64,000 bases of DNA from Limnobacter olei (GCF_029087225.1 NZ_JARFJD010000016.1:62001-126000), one strand, 5' to 3'; shown: positions 27,004 to 35,828, numbered from the stretch's first letter. The notes: generated by a model not told the origin, from the letters alone. Made by a program: numbers and translations.

Positions 27004-29616
27004 ATGAAAATTGAACGCATTCGCGCCCTGCGCGGCCCCAATTTGTGGAGCAAAAACACCAGTATGGAAGCCTTGGTGTTTTGCGAAGAAAATGAACGCC
27101 TTTACGACCGCTTTGCCAACATAGAAATGCGTGTTCGCAGCGCACTGCCCGGCATCGGCTCCCTACGCGCAACCGGTTTCGAGCAAAGCAACATCGCTTT
27201 GGCGCATATATTAAGCCGCGCAGCTTTGCGTTTTCAGGTTGAAGCAGGGTCACAAGTTACCTTCGCCCATGTGGCCGACAACATCACCACTGGCTACTTC
27301 CGAGTTGTGGTGCAGTATGAGGAAGAAGATTTGGCCCGTGCGGCATTTGAAGAAGCACACCAACTTATCTTGGCTGCGCTGGCGGGCGACGATTTTGATG
27401 CCAATTCAGCGATTGAACGCCTGAAAGAAATTTATGAGGATTGCAAACTTGGGCCAAGCACTGGCTCCATTGTGAATGCTGCCCTGCGCCGCGGCATTCC
27501 CGTTCGCCGCCTTACCCAGGGCAGCCTTGTGCAGCTGGGCTGGGGTTCGAAAGCGCGCCGAATTCAGGCAGCAGAAACCGACACAACCTGCGCCATTTCT
27601 GAAGAAATAGCCCAAGACAAGGACCTGACCAAAGCCATCTTGTCCGCAGCTGGCATCCCTACCCCGAAAGGCAAACTGGTGAAAACCTTTGAAGAGGCCA
27701 TTGAAGCTTTTCGCGAACTCACCAAAACCACAGGCAAGGGGGTTGTGATCAAACCCAGCGATGGCAACCAGGGCAAAGGGGTCACTGTCAATATCGTGGA
27801 TGAAGATCACCTTCGGGTCGCCTTTGACGCTGCAAAAAAATACGGCAGTGGCGTGCCCATCGTCGAGGAGTTCATTCCCGGCCACGATTATCGCTTTTTG
27901 GTGGTGGGTGACAAGCTGGTGGCTGCGGCTCGCCGTGAACCACCTTCCGTGGTTGGCGACGGCGTGCACACCATTGCCCAGTTGGTCGAAATTGAAAACC
28001 GCAACCCTTTGCGTGGCGAGGGCCATGGTAGTGCACTGAGCAAGCTTCGCCTGGATGAAATTGCCATTGCACGTATCAAGAAACAGGGCTTTACAACTGA
28101 ATCGGTGCCTGAACAAGGTGTACGAGTTGTGCTGCGCAACAATGCCAACTTAAGCACTGGCGGCAGCGCCACCGATGTCACAGACAACGTTCACCCCGCC
28201 ATGGCAGAAATGGTCATTCAGGCCGCACAGCAAATTGGTATTGAAGTGTGCGGCGTGGATGTGGTGTGCGAGCGGGTGGATGAGTCGCTTGAAGCGCAAG
28301 GTGGCGGAATTGTTGAATTGAATGCGGCTCCTGGACTGCGCATGCACCTGGAGCCATCGATTGGCAAGGGGCGCGATGTAGGCGCAGCCGTAATCGACCT
28401 GATGTTCAAAAAAGATGAGAATGGACGCATTCCAGTGGTAGCGGTCACTGGCACCAACGGAAAGACCACCACAGTTCGTCTGATCGAACAAATTCTCCGG
28501 TACCACAATTTGCGCGTTGGTTTTACCGGCACTGAAGGCGTGGTGGTGAATGGACACCTGATCGACACAGGTGATTGCAGTGGGCCGAAAAGTGCACACA
28601 AGGTGCTGGTACACCCCGAAGCTGACGCTGCAGTGCTTGAATGCGCACGTGGTGGCATGCTGCGTGAGGGTTTGGGCTTCGACATGTGCGATGTAGGCAT
28701 TGTGACCAATATTGGCGAGGGCGACCACCTGGGCCTGAATTTCATCGACAGCGTTGAAGACCTGGCGCTGCTGAAAAGCGTACTGGTTCAAAACGTAGCC
28801 CCCAACGGTTTGGCCGTGCTAAATGCTGATGACCGGCACGCAGCAAACATGGCCAAGCTAACCCCAGGACGCGTGCTGTTTTTCACCAGCAACCCAGACA
28901 ACCCGATTGTAGCCGCCCACAAAGCCAAAGGTCGCCCAGTGATTATTCACGATGGTCGCATCATCAACATCAGCTACGACGACATCGAAAAAACCATTGA
29001 CCTGATGGATGTACCGCTGACCAACAATGGTTTGTTTACCTTTCAGGTGCAAAACGTGATGTGTGCAGTGGCCGCCGCCCTGGGCCTGAACGTGCCTTTC
29101 AACACCATTCGTGCAGCACTGGGCAGCTTTCAGTCTACCCCCGACACAGTGCCCGGCCGCTTTAACTTCTTCAAACACAACGGGGGCTCGGTGATTGCCG
29201 ACTACGGCCACAACCCCGATGCAGTGTCGACACTGGTCGACACGCTTAAAAACATCCCGGCAGTTAGACGTACAGTGGTGATCAGCGCTGCGGGCGACCG
29301 TCGTGATCAGGACATCATCGAACAAGGTCGCTTGGTGGGTGGGTTCTTTGATCACATTATTTTGTATGAAGACGCTTGCCAGCGTGGCCGCCCAGATGGT
29401 GAAACGCTTGCTTTGCTGCAGCGAGGAATTGCCAACGCAGACGGCGACAAAAAACCATCCGTGGTCGAAGTACGCGGTGAATTCAAGGCCATTCAAATGG
29501 CCCTCGATGAAACAGGCCCAGACCACTTGGTCTTGGTCTTGATCGACCAGGTCAATGAAGCATTGCAATACCTGCAGGAAAACACCACAGGCGAGCCCGC
29601 ACGGGTATCTGCTTAA
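27004..29616 (+). CDS. cphA: Cyanophycin synthetase CphA
   Basis: Builds multi-L-arginyl-poly-L-aspartate, a nitrogen store, from Asp and Arg with two ATP-using sites. The 870-aa protein has the N-terminal domain (ALRGPNLWSKNTSMEALV), an ATP-grasp domain (GVVIKPSDGNQGKGVTVNI, VELNAAPGLRMHLEP) and a Mur-ligase domain with an intact P-loop, VTGTNGKTTTVRL, near residues 480-493, then ECARGGMLREGLGF and the C-terminal Mur subdomain (VIADYGHNPDAV). Length is normal. It forms an operon with the upstream CphA2-like gene. Its stop overlaps the norR stop by 4 bases on the opposite strand. No cyanophycinase gene lies in the window. Confidence 0.96.
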   Translation: MKIERIRALRGPNLWSKNTSMEALVFCEENERLYDRFANIEMRVRSALPGIGSLRATGFEQSNIALAHILSRAALRFQVEAGSQVTFAHVADNITTGYFRVVVQYEEEDLARAAFEEAHQLILAALAGDDFDANSAIERLKEIYEDCKLGPSTGSIVNAALRRGIPVRRLTQGSLVQLGWGSKARRIQAAETDTTCAISEEIAQDKDLTKAILSAAGIPTPKGKLVKTFEEAIEAFRELTKTTGKGVVIKPSDGNQGKGVTVNIVDEDHLRVAFDAAKKYGSGVPIVEEFIPGHDYRFLVVGDKLVAAARREPPSVVGDGVHTIAQLVEIENRNPLRGEGHGSALSKLRLDEIAIARIKKQGFTTESVPEQGVRVVLRNNANLSTGGSATDVTDNVHPAMAEMVIQAAQQIGIEVCGVDVVCERVDESLEAQGGGIVELNAAPGLRMHLEPSIGKGRDVGAAVIDLMFKKDENGRIPVVAVTGTNGKTTTVRLIEQILRYHNLRVGFTGTEGVVVNGHLIDTGDCSGPKSAHKVLVHPEADAAVLECARGGMLREGLGFDMCDVGIVTNIGEGDHLGLNFIDSVEDLALLKSVLVQNVAPNGLAVLNADDRHAANMAKLTPGRVLFFTSNPDNPIVAAHKAKGRPVIIHDGRIINISYDDIEKTIDLMDVPLTNNGLFTFQVQNVMCAVAAALGLNVPFNTIRAALGSFQSTPDTVPGRFNFFKHNGGSVIADYGHNPDAVSTLVDTLKNIPAVRRTVVISAAGDRRDQDIIEQGRLVGGFFDHIILYEDACQRGRPDGETLALLQRGIANADGDKKPSVVEVRGEFKAIQMALDETGPDHLVLVLIDQVNEALQYLQENTTGEPARVSA

Positions 29617-31187
29617 AGGCCAAGCCGCTTGAGCATGCGGTGAAAGTTGCCGGAATCGAGCCCAAGCTGCCTTGCAGCTGCGGCTCGATTTCCATTGGTT
29701 TGCTCCAGCACCTGCTGTACCAGATTTCTGGAAAAAGCATCCACGGCATCGCGGTAAGGCAAGCCTTCTGTCGGGGTGACCATTCCCGCATTCGGAATTG
29801 TTGCAAGGCCTTGGGCAGTCAGGGCATGTGTGTGCCCTGCCTCACTCACAAGGTCCAAGTGCTCTAGTTCTACAGTCACCATGGGGCTTGGTTCATCCCG
29901 GCGCGCTTTCAATGCGGCGCGCCCCAAAGTGTGTTCCAATTCCCGCACATTGCCCGGCCAGCTGTAGCGCTTCAGGGCAGCCTCGCACCCCCGCCCCAAG
30001 CGAAGGTTTCTCAAGCCCAAACGGCTGCGGTTCTGCTCCAAGAAATAACCCGCCAGCAATACCACATCATCGCCTCGATCGCGCAAAGGTGGAATGTGCA
30101 ATGGATAGGCACACAAGCGGTGATACAAGTCGGCCCTGAAGCGCCCTGCTTTCACTTCAGCCGACAAATCGCGATTGCTGGCTGCCACAATACGCACATC
30201 CACCCGGTGCTCCTTGTCACTGCCCACGCGTTGTACCTGTCCGCTTTGTAAAACCCGCAACAGCTTGGCCTGTGCCGATGCGCTCAGTTCTCCCACTTCA
30301 TCCAGAAACAAAGTGCCACCGTCAGCCAATTCGAATTTGCCTTCGCGATCGCGCTCGGCACCAGAAAATGCGCCTTTAACGTGCCCAAACAATTCGCTTT
30401 CAATCAATTGATCTGGCAGTGCTGCACAATTAATCACCACCAAGGGTAAACTGGCCCGGCTGGACATGGCGTGCAAAGCTTGGGCCACCAATTCTTTGCC
30501 CACACCAGTTTCTCCGTGAATCAGAACCGCCAGTTGACTGTTGGCAACAGTCAAAATTTCATGTTTCAGTTCACGAATGGGCATACTGTCCCCGATCATT
30601 TCACGGCGAGACAGCTGGACACCTTCCAGTGCATTCAAACCGTTGCCCTCACCCTGCCCCAGTGCCAGAGAATTGGAGTGTCGGTCGCTTTTTTCAGTCA
30701 GCTCAGCCACATGCACAACCGCCTCACCCAAGCGTGCAAACATGGCCATGGCGCGTTCAACCTTGACATCAAAAACACCAGCCTTGAGGGAATCCAGAGT
30801 AATTGCCCCCCACAATTTGCCATTCACATGCAGCGCGCAACCCATACAGTCGTGCACATTCAAATCTCCGGCATGCACGCCTTCAAGCAATCCATCATAG
30901 GGATCCGGCAAAGTGGATTTGTTCGGGAAATGAGTCACCCCCCGGTAGGTCACAATCGCATTCAAACGAGGATGCTCATTGAGTTCAAAACGGCGCCCTA
31001 GGCTGTCGGGAGTCAAACCACGAACAGCCAGTGGCCTCAAGGCTGAGCCTTCCTTTTTCAGCAAAGCGCAAGCATTACCAGGCAAGGCTGCAGCCAATGA
31101 ATTGACATATCGCATATAGCGAGTTGAAGGATCCAGATCGGCGCCAAGGTCTTCGATCACTGCCAACACAAAACTAGACATTTCCAT
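29613..31187 (-). CDS. norR: Nitric oxide-responsive sigma54 activator NorR
   Basis: Sensor-activator of NO detoxification genes. The N-terminal GAF domain (to about residue 170) contains LNVHDCMGCALHVNGKLWGAITLD, matching the region that holds the mononuclear iron site. The AAA+ domain has Walker A GETGVGKE, the sigma54-contact loop GAFSGA (variant of GAFTGA), and Walker B GGTLFLDEVGEL. A Fis-type helix-turn-helix ends the protein (NGNRAAAARQLGLDSGNFHRMLKRLGL). The ATG at 31187 gives 524 aa; another ATG two codons later is possible. It is divergent from hmp, its probable target, and the operator sites lie just upstream of its start. Confidence 0.94.
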   Translation of the reverse strand: MEMSSFVLAVIEDLGADLDPSTRYMRYVNSLAAALPGNACALLKKEGSALRPLAVRGLTPDSLGRRFELNEHPRLNAIVTYRGVTHFPNKSTLPDPYDGLLEGVHAGDLNVHDCMGCALHVNGKLWGAITLDSLKAGVFDVKVERAMAMFARLGEAVVHVAELTEKSDRHSNSLALGQGEGNGLNALEGVQLSRREMIGDSMPIRELKHEILTVANSQLAVLIHGETGVGKELVAQALHAMSSRASLPLVVINCAALPDQLIESELFGHVKGAFSGAERDREGKFELADGGTLFLDEVGELSASAQAKLLRVLQSGQVQRVGSDKEHRVDVRIVAASNRDLSAEVKAGRFRADLYHRLCAYPLHIPPLRDRGDDVVLLAGYFLEQNRSRLGLRNLRLGRGCEAALKRYSWPGNVRELEHTLGRAALKARRDEPSPMVTVELEHLDLVSEAGHTHALTAQGLATIPNAGMVTPTEGLPYRDAVDAFSRNLVQQVLEQTNGNRAAAARQLGLDSGNFHRMLKRLGL

Positions 31188-31204
31188 TGCTTGATTACCT
31201 GAAT

Positions 31205-31258
31205 GTCGTTTTGACAATTGTTGTTTTAATGACAGTAACCCTAGTTTGTCAATAAGAC
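31205..31258. promoter_or_regulatory. Three NorR-type operator sites (GT-N7-AC)
   Basis: Three inverted repeats fit the NorR half-site pattern GT-N7-AC: 31205-31215 (within TGTC-GTTTT-GACA), 31223-31233, and 31248-31258 (within TTGTC-AATAA-GACAA). Centres are 18 and 25 bases apart. Three such sites are the known arrangement for NorR hexamer binding upstream of norVW in E. coli. They lie 18-71 bases before the norR start and about 100-160 bases upstream of the predicted hmp transcription start, a normal enhancer distance. Confidence 0.75.
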
Positions 31259-31335
31259 AACTATTTTAGTTGTTTAACAAAGTATCGTTTCACTTATTTC
31301 TTTCTATTTCAACACTTTAGTGAAATACATGAAGC

Positions 31336-31350
31336 TGGCATACATCTTGA
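31336..31350 (+). promoter_or_regulatory. Candidate sigma54 promoter of hmp
   Basis: TGGCAT-N5-TTGA fits the -24/-12 sigma54 layout (consensus TGGCAC-N5-TTGC) with the GG and TTG elements and correct spacing; the -12 C is replaced by A, so it is imperfect. Transcription would begin near 31362, about 47 bases before the hmp start. NorR, encoded divergently, is a sigma54 activator, which supports this reading. Confidence 0.5.
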
Positions 31351-31408
31351 TAGTGTTTGTCACTGAGAATCATGAGTCAGTTTACAATCGAGTAGAAAGG
31401 AAAACACC

Positions 31409-32551
31409 ATGTCAGTCAGTACCGAACAAAAACAGTGGATCAAAGCAACTATTCCCGCACTTGAACAGGGTGGCGAGGCATTAACCACCCACTTCTACAA
31501 ACTGATGTTCAGCAAATACCCTGTTACTGCCACCTTTTTTAACCCTGCACACCAGCAAAAGGGCACGCAACCCCGCGCATTGGCCAATGCTGTGCTGGCT
31601 TACGCCAAACACATCGACAACCCTGCCGTGTTGATGAGCGCGGTCACCCTGATCGTCAACAAGCATGTTGCCCTGGGTGTCAAAGCCGAACACTACCCGA
31701 TTGTGGGCGAATGCCTGCTGCAGGCCATGAAAGAGGTGCTGGGCGCCGCGGCCACACCTGAAATTATCGACGCCTGGGCGGCTGCTTATGGTCAGCTCGC
31801 CGATATTCTGATCAACGCCGAAGCCAATCTGTATGCCAAACAAGCCATGTCCACCGGGGGGTGGGAGGGGCAACGTGCTTTCACAATTGCCAAAAAAGAG
31901 CAAGAAAGCGAACTGGTTACATCTTTCTATCTAAAACCTTTCGATGGCAAAGAGATCATGACTTTCAAGCCGGGGCAATACATTACCCTGCACCTGAACG
32001 TGAATGACACAACGGTCATGCGCAACTATTCACTGTCTGACGCACCCAACGGGCAACACTATCGAATCTCGGTCAAGCTTGAAGAAGGCGGCGTGGTATC
32101 CAACCACCTGCACAAGCAACTGGCTGTGGGCGACACAGTACAACTAAGTCCACCCTGCGGTGAGTTTGTACTTGATGACAGCAAAGACCCCTTGGTGCTG
32201 ATCACCGCCGGTGTTGGGTTGACCCCTGCTATTGCAATGATGAAAGCAGTTGCAGGCCAACGCGAGGTACGATTCATCCATGCCTGCAAAAATGCAGCGC
32301 AGCACTCGTTCAAAAACCTCACTGAGCAATTAAGTACCCAGCACAGCAACATCACTGCCGAGTACATTTATGAAAATCAGCAGGGTTTGATCAACCCACA
32401 CACGATTCAGAAAAACCTGCCCGACAATGCACAAGTTTATTTTTTAGGGCCAGTTGGTTTTATGAGTGCGGTGAAAAACATGTTGAGCAGGCTGGGCGTA
32501 CCTGCCGAGCGTCAACATTTTGAGTTTTTTGGCCCGGCGCAGGCCATATAA
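31409..32551 (+). CDS. hmp: Flavohaemoglobin, nitric oxide dioxygenase
   Basis: Oxidises NO to nitrate using O2 and NAD(P)H. The globin domain covers residues 1 to about 140 (IPALEQGGEALTTHFYKLMFSKYP, AYAKHIDNPAVLMSAVTLIVNKHVALGV with the proximal His in KHVALGV), followed by an FAD domain with RNYSLSDAPNGQHYRISVK and an NAD domain with ITAGVGLTPAIAMM and the terminal HFEFFGPA. 380 aa, slightly shorter than the E. coli protein but complete. AAAGGAAAA lies ahead of the ATG. It is divergent from norR. Confidence 0.96.
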   Translation: MSVSTEQKQWIKATIPALEQGGEALTTHFYKLMFSKYPVTATFFNPAHQQKGTQPRALANAVLAYAKHIDNPAVLMSAVTLIVNKHVALGVKAEHYPIVGECLLQAMKEVLGAAATPEIIDAWAAAYGQLADILINAEANLYAKQAMSTGGWEGQRAFTIAKKEQESELVTSFYLKPFDGKEIMTFKPGQYITLHLNVNDTTVMRNYSLSDAPNGQHYRISVKLEEGGVVSNHLHKQLAVGDTVQLSPPCGEFVLDDSKDPLVLITAGVGLTPAIAMMKAVAGQREVRFIHACKNAAQHSFKNLTEQLSTQHSNITAEYIYENQQGLINPHTIQKNLPDNAQVYFLGPVGFMSAVKNMLSRLGVPAERQHFEFFGPAQAI

Positions 32552-32563
32552 AACATGGGGTGT

Positions 32564-32989
32564 TCAGGCTGACAGGTCTTTTGCTTTGCAAGAGGCCTGC
32601 ACTTGAACAAATTCCAGCAATTCTTCCACCTGAAATGACTTGTCGAAAAACGCTTTGGCTCCTAGGCTCAGGCAACGGTGTCGAATCACCAAATTTGAAT
32701 AATTCGAAAAAACAACGACGCTGACCGGATGCTTATTAAGCTCCGGGCTTTCAAACAAGTTTTTCAACACGCCAAGCCCAGTGCCAGAATCCAGTTCTAA
32801 ATCAACAATCGCCAGGTCAGTGCAACTAGACCTGATTGCCTCAAGTGCTTCTTCTTCAGACTCCACACTGGCGATAACCTCCACGCCGGAAATTTCGCTC
32901 AACATAGCGCGCAACAGCAATTGCAGATCGATAGAATCCTCTACGACCAGTACTTTCAACAATGTTTGATCTGTACAGCTTTTTTTCAT
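32564..32989 (-). CDS. Single-domain response regulator
   Basis: A 141-aa protein consisting of one receiver domain. The acidic pocket is VVEDS, the phospho-acceptor aspartate is in LAIVDLELDSGTG, the switch Ser is in VVVFSNYS, and the lysine is in AFFDKSFQ. No output domain follows. The ATG at 32989 has GAAGG 8 bases ahead; a TTG five codons upstream lies in the hairpin before it. Its kinase is not identifiable; the NarX-like kinase at 34205-35581 is the nearest candidate. Convergent with hmp. Confidence 0.88.
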   Translation of the reverse strand: MKKSCTDQTLLKVLVVEDSIDLQLLLRAMLSEISGVEVIASVESEEEALEAIRSSCTDLAIVDLELDSGTGLGVLKNLFESPELNKHPVSVVVFSNYSNLVIRHRCLSLGAKAFFDKSFQVEELLEFVQVQASCKAKDLSA

Positions 32990-33000
32990 GGCAATTACCT

Positions 33001-33038
33001 TCAAATCCTCGCCGACGTTAACATCAGCGAGGATTTGA
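33001..33038. repeat. 12-bp perfect inverted repeat between BON gene and receiver gene
   Basis: TCAAATCCTCGC at 33001-33012 and its exact complement at 33027-33038, with a 14-base loop. On the minus strand it follows the BON gene stop by 12 bases and directly precedes the receiver gene's GAAGG ribosome site. It lacks a T-run, so it is either a weak terminator or an RNA structure that affects receiver translation. Confidence 0.7.
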
Positions 33039-33049
33039 TTCCCGTCCTC

Positions 33050-33382
33050 TTATGACTTGGGCTTCAATTCAATCAGATTGGAAACTGCTTTGACACCTTC
33101 TACCTGCTTGGCCAACACTTCAGCACGTTCCACCTCAGCCTCGGTTCTAGCCTCGCCCGACAATATCACCACACCTTGCTTGGTTTCCACATTCACACGC
33201 AGTGCACTCACGGTTTTATCCTCGGCATGCTTTGCTTTCACTTTGGTAGTAATGGTTGCGTCATCCACATACTGGCCTACAGCCTTCATAGGTTCCTTAC
33301 CCTGCTCTGCGGCATAAACAGGGCTTAATGCAGCCAGGGCAATACCGGATGCGATCAAAGTTTGAGCGATCATTTTTTTCAT
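33050..33382 (-). CDS. BON-domain periplasmic protein (OsmY-like)
   Basis: A 110-aa exported protein: signal peptide about residues 1-24 (MKKMIAQTLIASGIALAALSPVYAA, cleavage after AYA-like VYAA), then one BON domain (DDATITTKVKAKHAEDKTVSALRVNVETKQGVVILSGEARTEAEVERAEVLAKQVEGVKAVSNLIELKP). BON domains bind phospholipid and are common in osmotic-stress proteins. AAGGAG ribosome site 6-7 bases ahead of the ATG. Divergent from the NarL-type regulator gene across 185 bases, so its expression may be controlled by that regulator. Confidence 0.9.
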   Translation of the reverse strand: MKKMIAQTLIASGIALAALSPVYAAEQGKEPMKAVGQYVDDATITTKVKAKHAEDKTVSALRVNVETKQGVVILSGEARTEAEVERAEVLAKQVEGVKAVSNLIELKPKS

Positions 33383-33514
33383 GGTTTTTCTCCTTGAGGA
33401 TTATTGAACTGACTACTTAAAAGAAATCCTGATCAAAGGTATGTGTTGATCAAGCTTCATGCGTTCAATACTAAGGAGGGGCAAACATTTGATCTGTCCG
33501 ACAAAGACGATTCA

Positions 33515-33523
33515 TGTGTAGGA
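33515..33523 (+). promoter_or_regulatory. Shared TGTGTAGGA word between BON and NarL-type regulator genes
   Basis: TGTGTAGGA occurs in the divergent intergenic region, about 45 bases before the regulator start. The same nine bases occur on the minus strand at 36178-36186 ahead of csbD. Whether this is an operator or a promoter element is not known; nine bases can recur by chance, but the two copies sit in the two control regions of one stress-gene block. Confidence 0.3.
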
Positions 33524-33567
33524 ATAGTCTGTCCCCTGTAATCGGCAACAACATGAGGAATATTTAA

Positions 33568-34203
33568 ATGATTCGACTGGCGATTGTTGATGACCATGCG
33601 ATTGTCCGTGCTGGCTTTCGGGAGATGCTCAATGAAGAACTCGGAATGACCATTCAGTTCGAAGCGGGCACCGCTGAGGAAGCCAAAATATTGCTGCGAC
33701 AACACGACTGCGATGTGTTGATGCTCGATTTGTCTCTACCCGATCAAAATGGAATCGATCTGTTACGGACTGTAAAACACCGCCATGAGGAAACACAGGT
33801 TTTAATCATCAGCAGCTTTTCAGAGGAACGATATGCCTTGTCAATGATCCGTAGCGGTGCCAGTGGCTACCTGTGTAAAGATTGCGACCGTGTTGATCTG
33901 ATCAATGCAATCCACACTGTGGCGCAAGGGCGGCGATACATCTCTGCGAACACCGCTGAGCTTTTGGCGCGTGAAATGACAGGTGAAAGTGACAAGCCAG
34001 CACATGAACAACTGTCTGAACGAGAAATGCAGGTATTCATGCGGCTAGTCAGGGGAGAAACTGTATCAACAATCGCTGAAGTACTGCACCTCAGTGTCAA
34101 AACTGTCAGCACTTATCGATCCAGATTGCTTGAGAAACTGGAGCTAAATAGCAATGCGGAACTAGCAACCTATGCACACCAACACGGATTGCTGCTCGAT
34201 TAA
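33568..34203 (+). CDS. NarL/FixJ-family response regulator
   Basis: A 211-aa two-domain regulator. The receiver has VDDHAIVRAGF, phospho-acceptor in DVLMLDLSLPDQNG, and switch/lysine in IISSFSEE and GASGYLCKD. A LuxR-type helix-turn-helix ends the protein (LSEREMQVFMRLVRGETVSTIAEVLHLSVKTVSTYRSRLLEKL). GAGG lies 9 bases ahead of the ATG. The convergent gene one base beyond the stop codes a NarX/DesK-type kinase, almost certainly its partner. Confidence 0.93.
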   Translation: MIRLAIVDDHAIVRAGFREMLNEELGMTIQFEAGTAEEAKILLRQHDCDVLMLDLSLPDQNGIDLLRTVKHRHEETQVLIISSFSEERYALSMIRSGASGYLCKDCDRVDLINAIHTVAQGRRYISANTAELLAREMTGESDKPAHEQLSEREMQVFMRLVRGETVSTIAEVLHLSVKTVSTYRSRLLEKLELNSNAELATYAHQHGLLLD

Positions 34204-34204
34204 A

Positions 34205-35581
34205 TCATGATTGCTGAATGGTTGGTATTCGCACCTCAATGTGCGTGCCTTTACCAGGGCTTGAACTCAAGGTAAGACTCCCATGAAACATTTGGGTACG
34301 ATGCTTGATTCCTGCGATACCATGTCCGTGTAGTTCTATGTCTTGGGTATCAAAGCCAACACCATTATCGCGAATACTTAGCAATACAACACCCCCCTCC
34401 TCCTGCAAGCTCAACTTGACCTGACTGGCTTTGGCGTACTTCCGAACATTTGTCAGTGACTCTTGGGCTACTCTAAACAAGGCAAGCGATTGTTCCGCGG
34501 ACAAGTTCAATTCATGTTCAGGAAAGCTCATTTCCACCGGCATGTCAATTTCAAATTGCTGACCCAGGGAGCGAAGCGCCTCTGTCAGGCCCAGACCCTT
34601 GAGAAGTGGCGGTTGCAAATCGTCGACCAAACGACGTGTCAACGAAATGGTTCCTCCAATGTTCTCAATCAACCTGAGAAGACGCTCTTGAATACTGTCA
34701 TCCACCCGTGTACCCAAAGAAAGGCGCAACCAGCTCGCATCCATTTTCGCGGCGGTCAGCGCGGATCCCATTTCGTCATGTAGCTCCCGAGCGATGTGCT
34801 GGCGCTCTTCCTCTTGCGCGTTGGTCAGGTTGCTGGCCAAGTTGCTTAACTCGCGTGTACGCGCTGCTACCTTAGCCTCAAGACGACTATTCTCCGTTTT
34901 CAATAACTCCTGAATACGGGCACGCAAAGCCACTTGCCGTTGCTGAACCAGAAACAAACTAATAATGAGCAACAAGGAGGCAATGCCGAGCACGTAACCC
35001 ATGTACTGGATGTTGTCAGCCCTCGCCAAATACATATTCTCCAGATCCTGATGAGCCTTCTCACGCCGCGCCTTCAACACAGCCAAGCGAACCCTGATTT
35101 CATCCATTAACTGTTTTCCAAGCTCACCGTGATCTTGAGACAAAGCGACTGGTACCTTCCCATGGCTTAACATTTCACCGAGATAATGAAATTTTGCATC
35201 CACCAATCGCTTTAGGGCTTGAAAATCCGCATGGTCATCTGAACCGGGTGGAATATCAAAGTTCATGGATGCCATTAAAGGTTCAAGCCTTGCTGCGGTG
35301 TTTCTGTAAGGCTCAAGGTATACATCACTGCGCATCAACAAGAATGACAAAGCACTTGCCTCGGCGTCCACCAACAACACCCACAATTGGTCCAAGCGAT
35401 CTATACGCTTCTGGTTAACCTCCGACATGGCCACTACCTCTGCATTCATTCTGGCGTGGGTGTAGGTGATGCCTAGCAGGGCCAGCACCATCAAGCAGCC
35501 AAATACGAAGAGCCAGTATGGGCGACTTTGCCGCATCCGAATTCGCAACGGGAACATTCTGGAGTGTGTTGAATTACTCAA
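34205..35581 (-). CDS. NarX/DegS-type sensor histidine kinase
   Basis: A 458-aa membrane kinase. Two membrane helices (about residues 21-41 and 191-210) enclose a helical periplasmic domain of about 150 aa resembling CHASE3-type sensors. The cytoplasmic part has a HisKA_3 H-box, QHIARELHDEMGSALTAAKMDASWL, and a HATPase domain with QESLTNVRKYAKA and IRDNGVGFD...GHGIAGIKHR. A TTG start at 35581 is supported by AAGG 5 bases ahead; ATGs at 35557 and 35536 are alternatives without ribosome sites. The signal sensed is unknown. Tail-to-tail with its likely response regulator gene. Confidence 0.92.
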   Translation of the reverse strand: MSNSTHSRMFPLRIRMRQSRPYWLFVFGCLMVLALLGITYTHARMNAEVVAMSEVNQKRIDRLDQLWVLLVDAEASALSFLLMRSDVYLEPYRNTAARLEPLMASMNFDIPPGSDDHADFQALKRLVDAKFHYLGEMLSHGKVPVALSQDHGELGKQLMDEIRVRLAVLKARREKAHQDLENMYLARADNIQYMGYVLGIASLLLIISLFLVQQRQVALRARIQELLKTENSRLEAKVAARTRELSNLASNLTNAQEEERQHIARELHDEMGSALTAAKMDASWLRLSLGTRVDDSIQERLLRLIENIGGTISLTRRLVDDLQPPLLKGLGLTEALRSLGQQFEIDMPVEMSFPEHELNLSAEQSLALFRVAQESLTNVRKYAKASQVKLSLQEEGGVVLLSIRDNGVGFDTQDIELHGHGIAGIKHRTQMFHGSLTLSSSPGKGTHIEVRIPTIQQS

Positions 35582-35606
35582 GTGGGCCTTCAGGAAAACG
35601 CAAGAA

Positions 35607-35627
35607 GGGCCACATTCAAAGTGGCCC
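35607..35627 (-). terminator. Possible weak terminator between DUF1328 gene and kinase gene
   Basis: Perfect 7-bp stem GGGCCAC/GTGGCCC with a 7-base loop, 33 bases after the DUF1328 stop on the minus strand. Only CTTCTT follows, so it is a poor intrinsic terminator and may allow read-through into the kinase gene. Confidence 0.4.
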
Positions 35628-35660
35628 CACCATGGTTGATTTAATCCGGCCCGCGCAGCG

Positions 35661-35828
35661 CTAGGGTTTAGATTTAATCAGGTTGTAAATAAAGGTGGCC
35701 GCTGCGAGCACAATGAAAACAAAAAACAACACCTTTGCAATTTCCACCGCACCAGCTGCAATCCCGCCAAAACCAAACAGGGCTGCGATTAATGCAATCA
35801 CGAAAAATACAACTGCGTAGTGCAACAT
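35661..35828 (-). CDS. DUF1328 small membrane protein (YtjA-like)
   Basis: A 55-aa protein translated from the ATG at 35828: [20 protein letters not shown] is followed by [20 protein letters not shown] and a tail ending in IKSKP. This is the standard DUF1328 sequence with two short membrane helices; function unknown. It lies 34 bases after csbD on the same strand and the pair is probably one stress-induced transcript. A GGAG ribosome site (GGAGTTGATC before ATG) is present. Confidence 0.9.
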   Translation of the reverse strand: MLHYAVVFFVIALIAALFGFGGIAAGAVEIAKVLFFVFIVLAAATFIYNLIKSKP

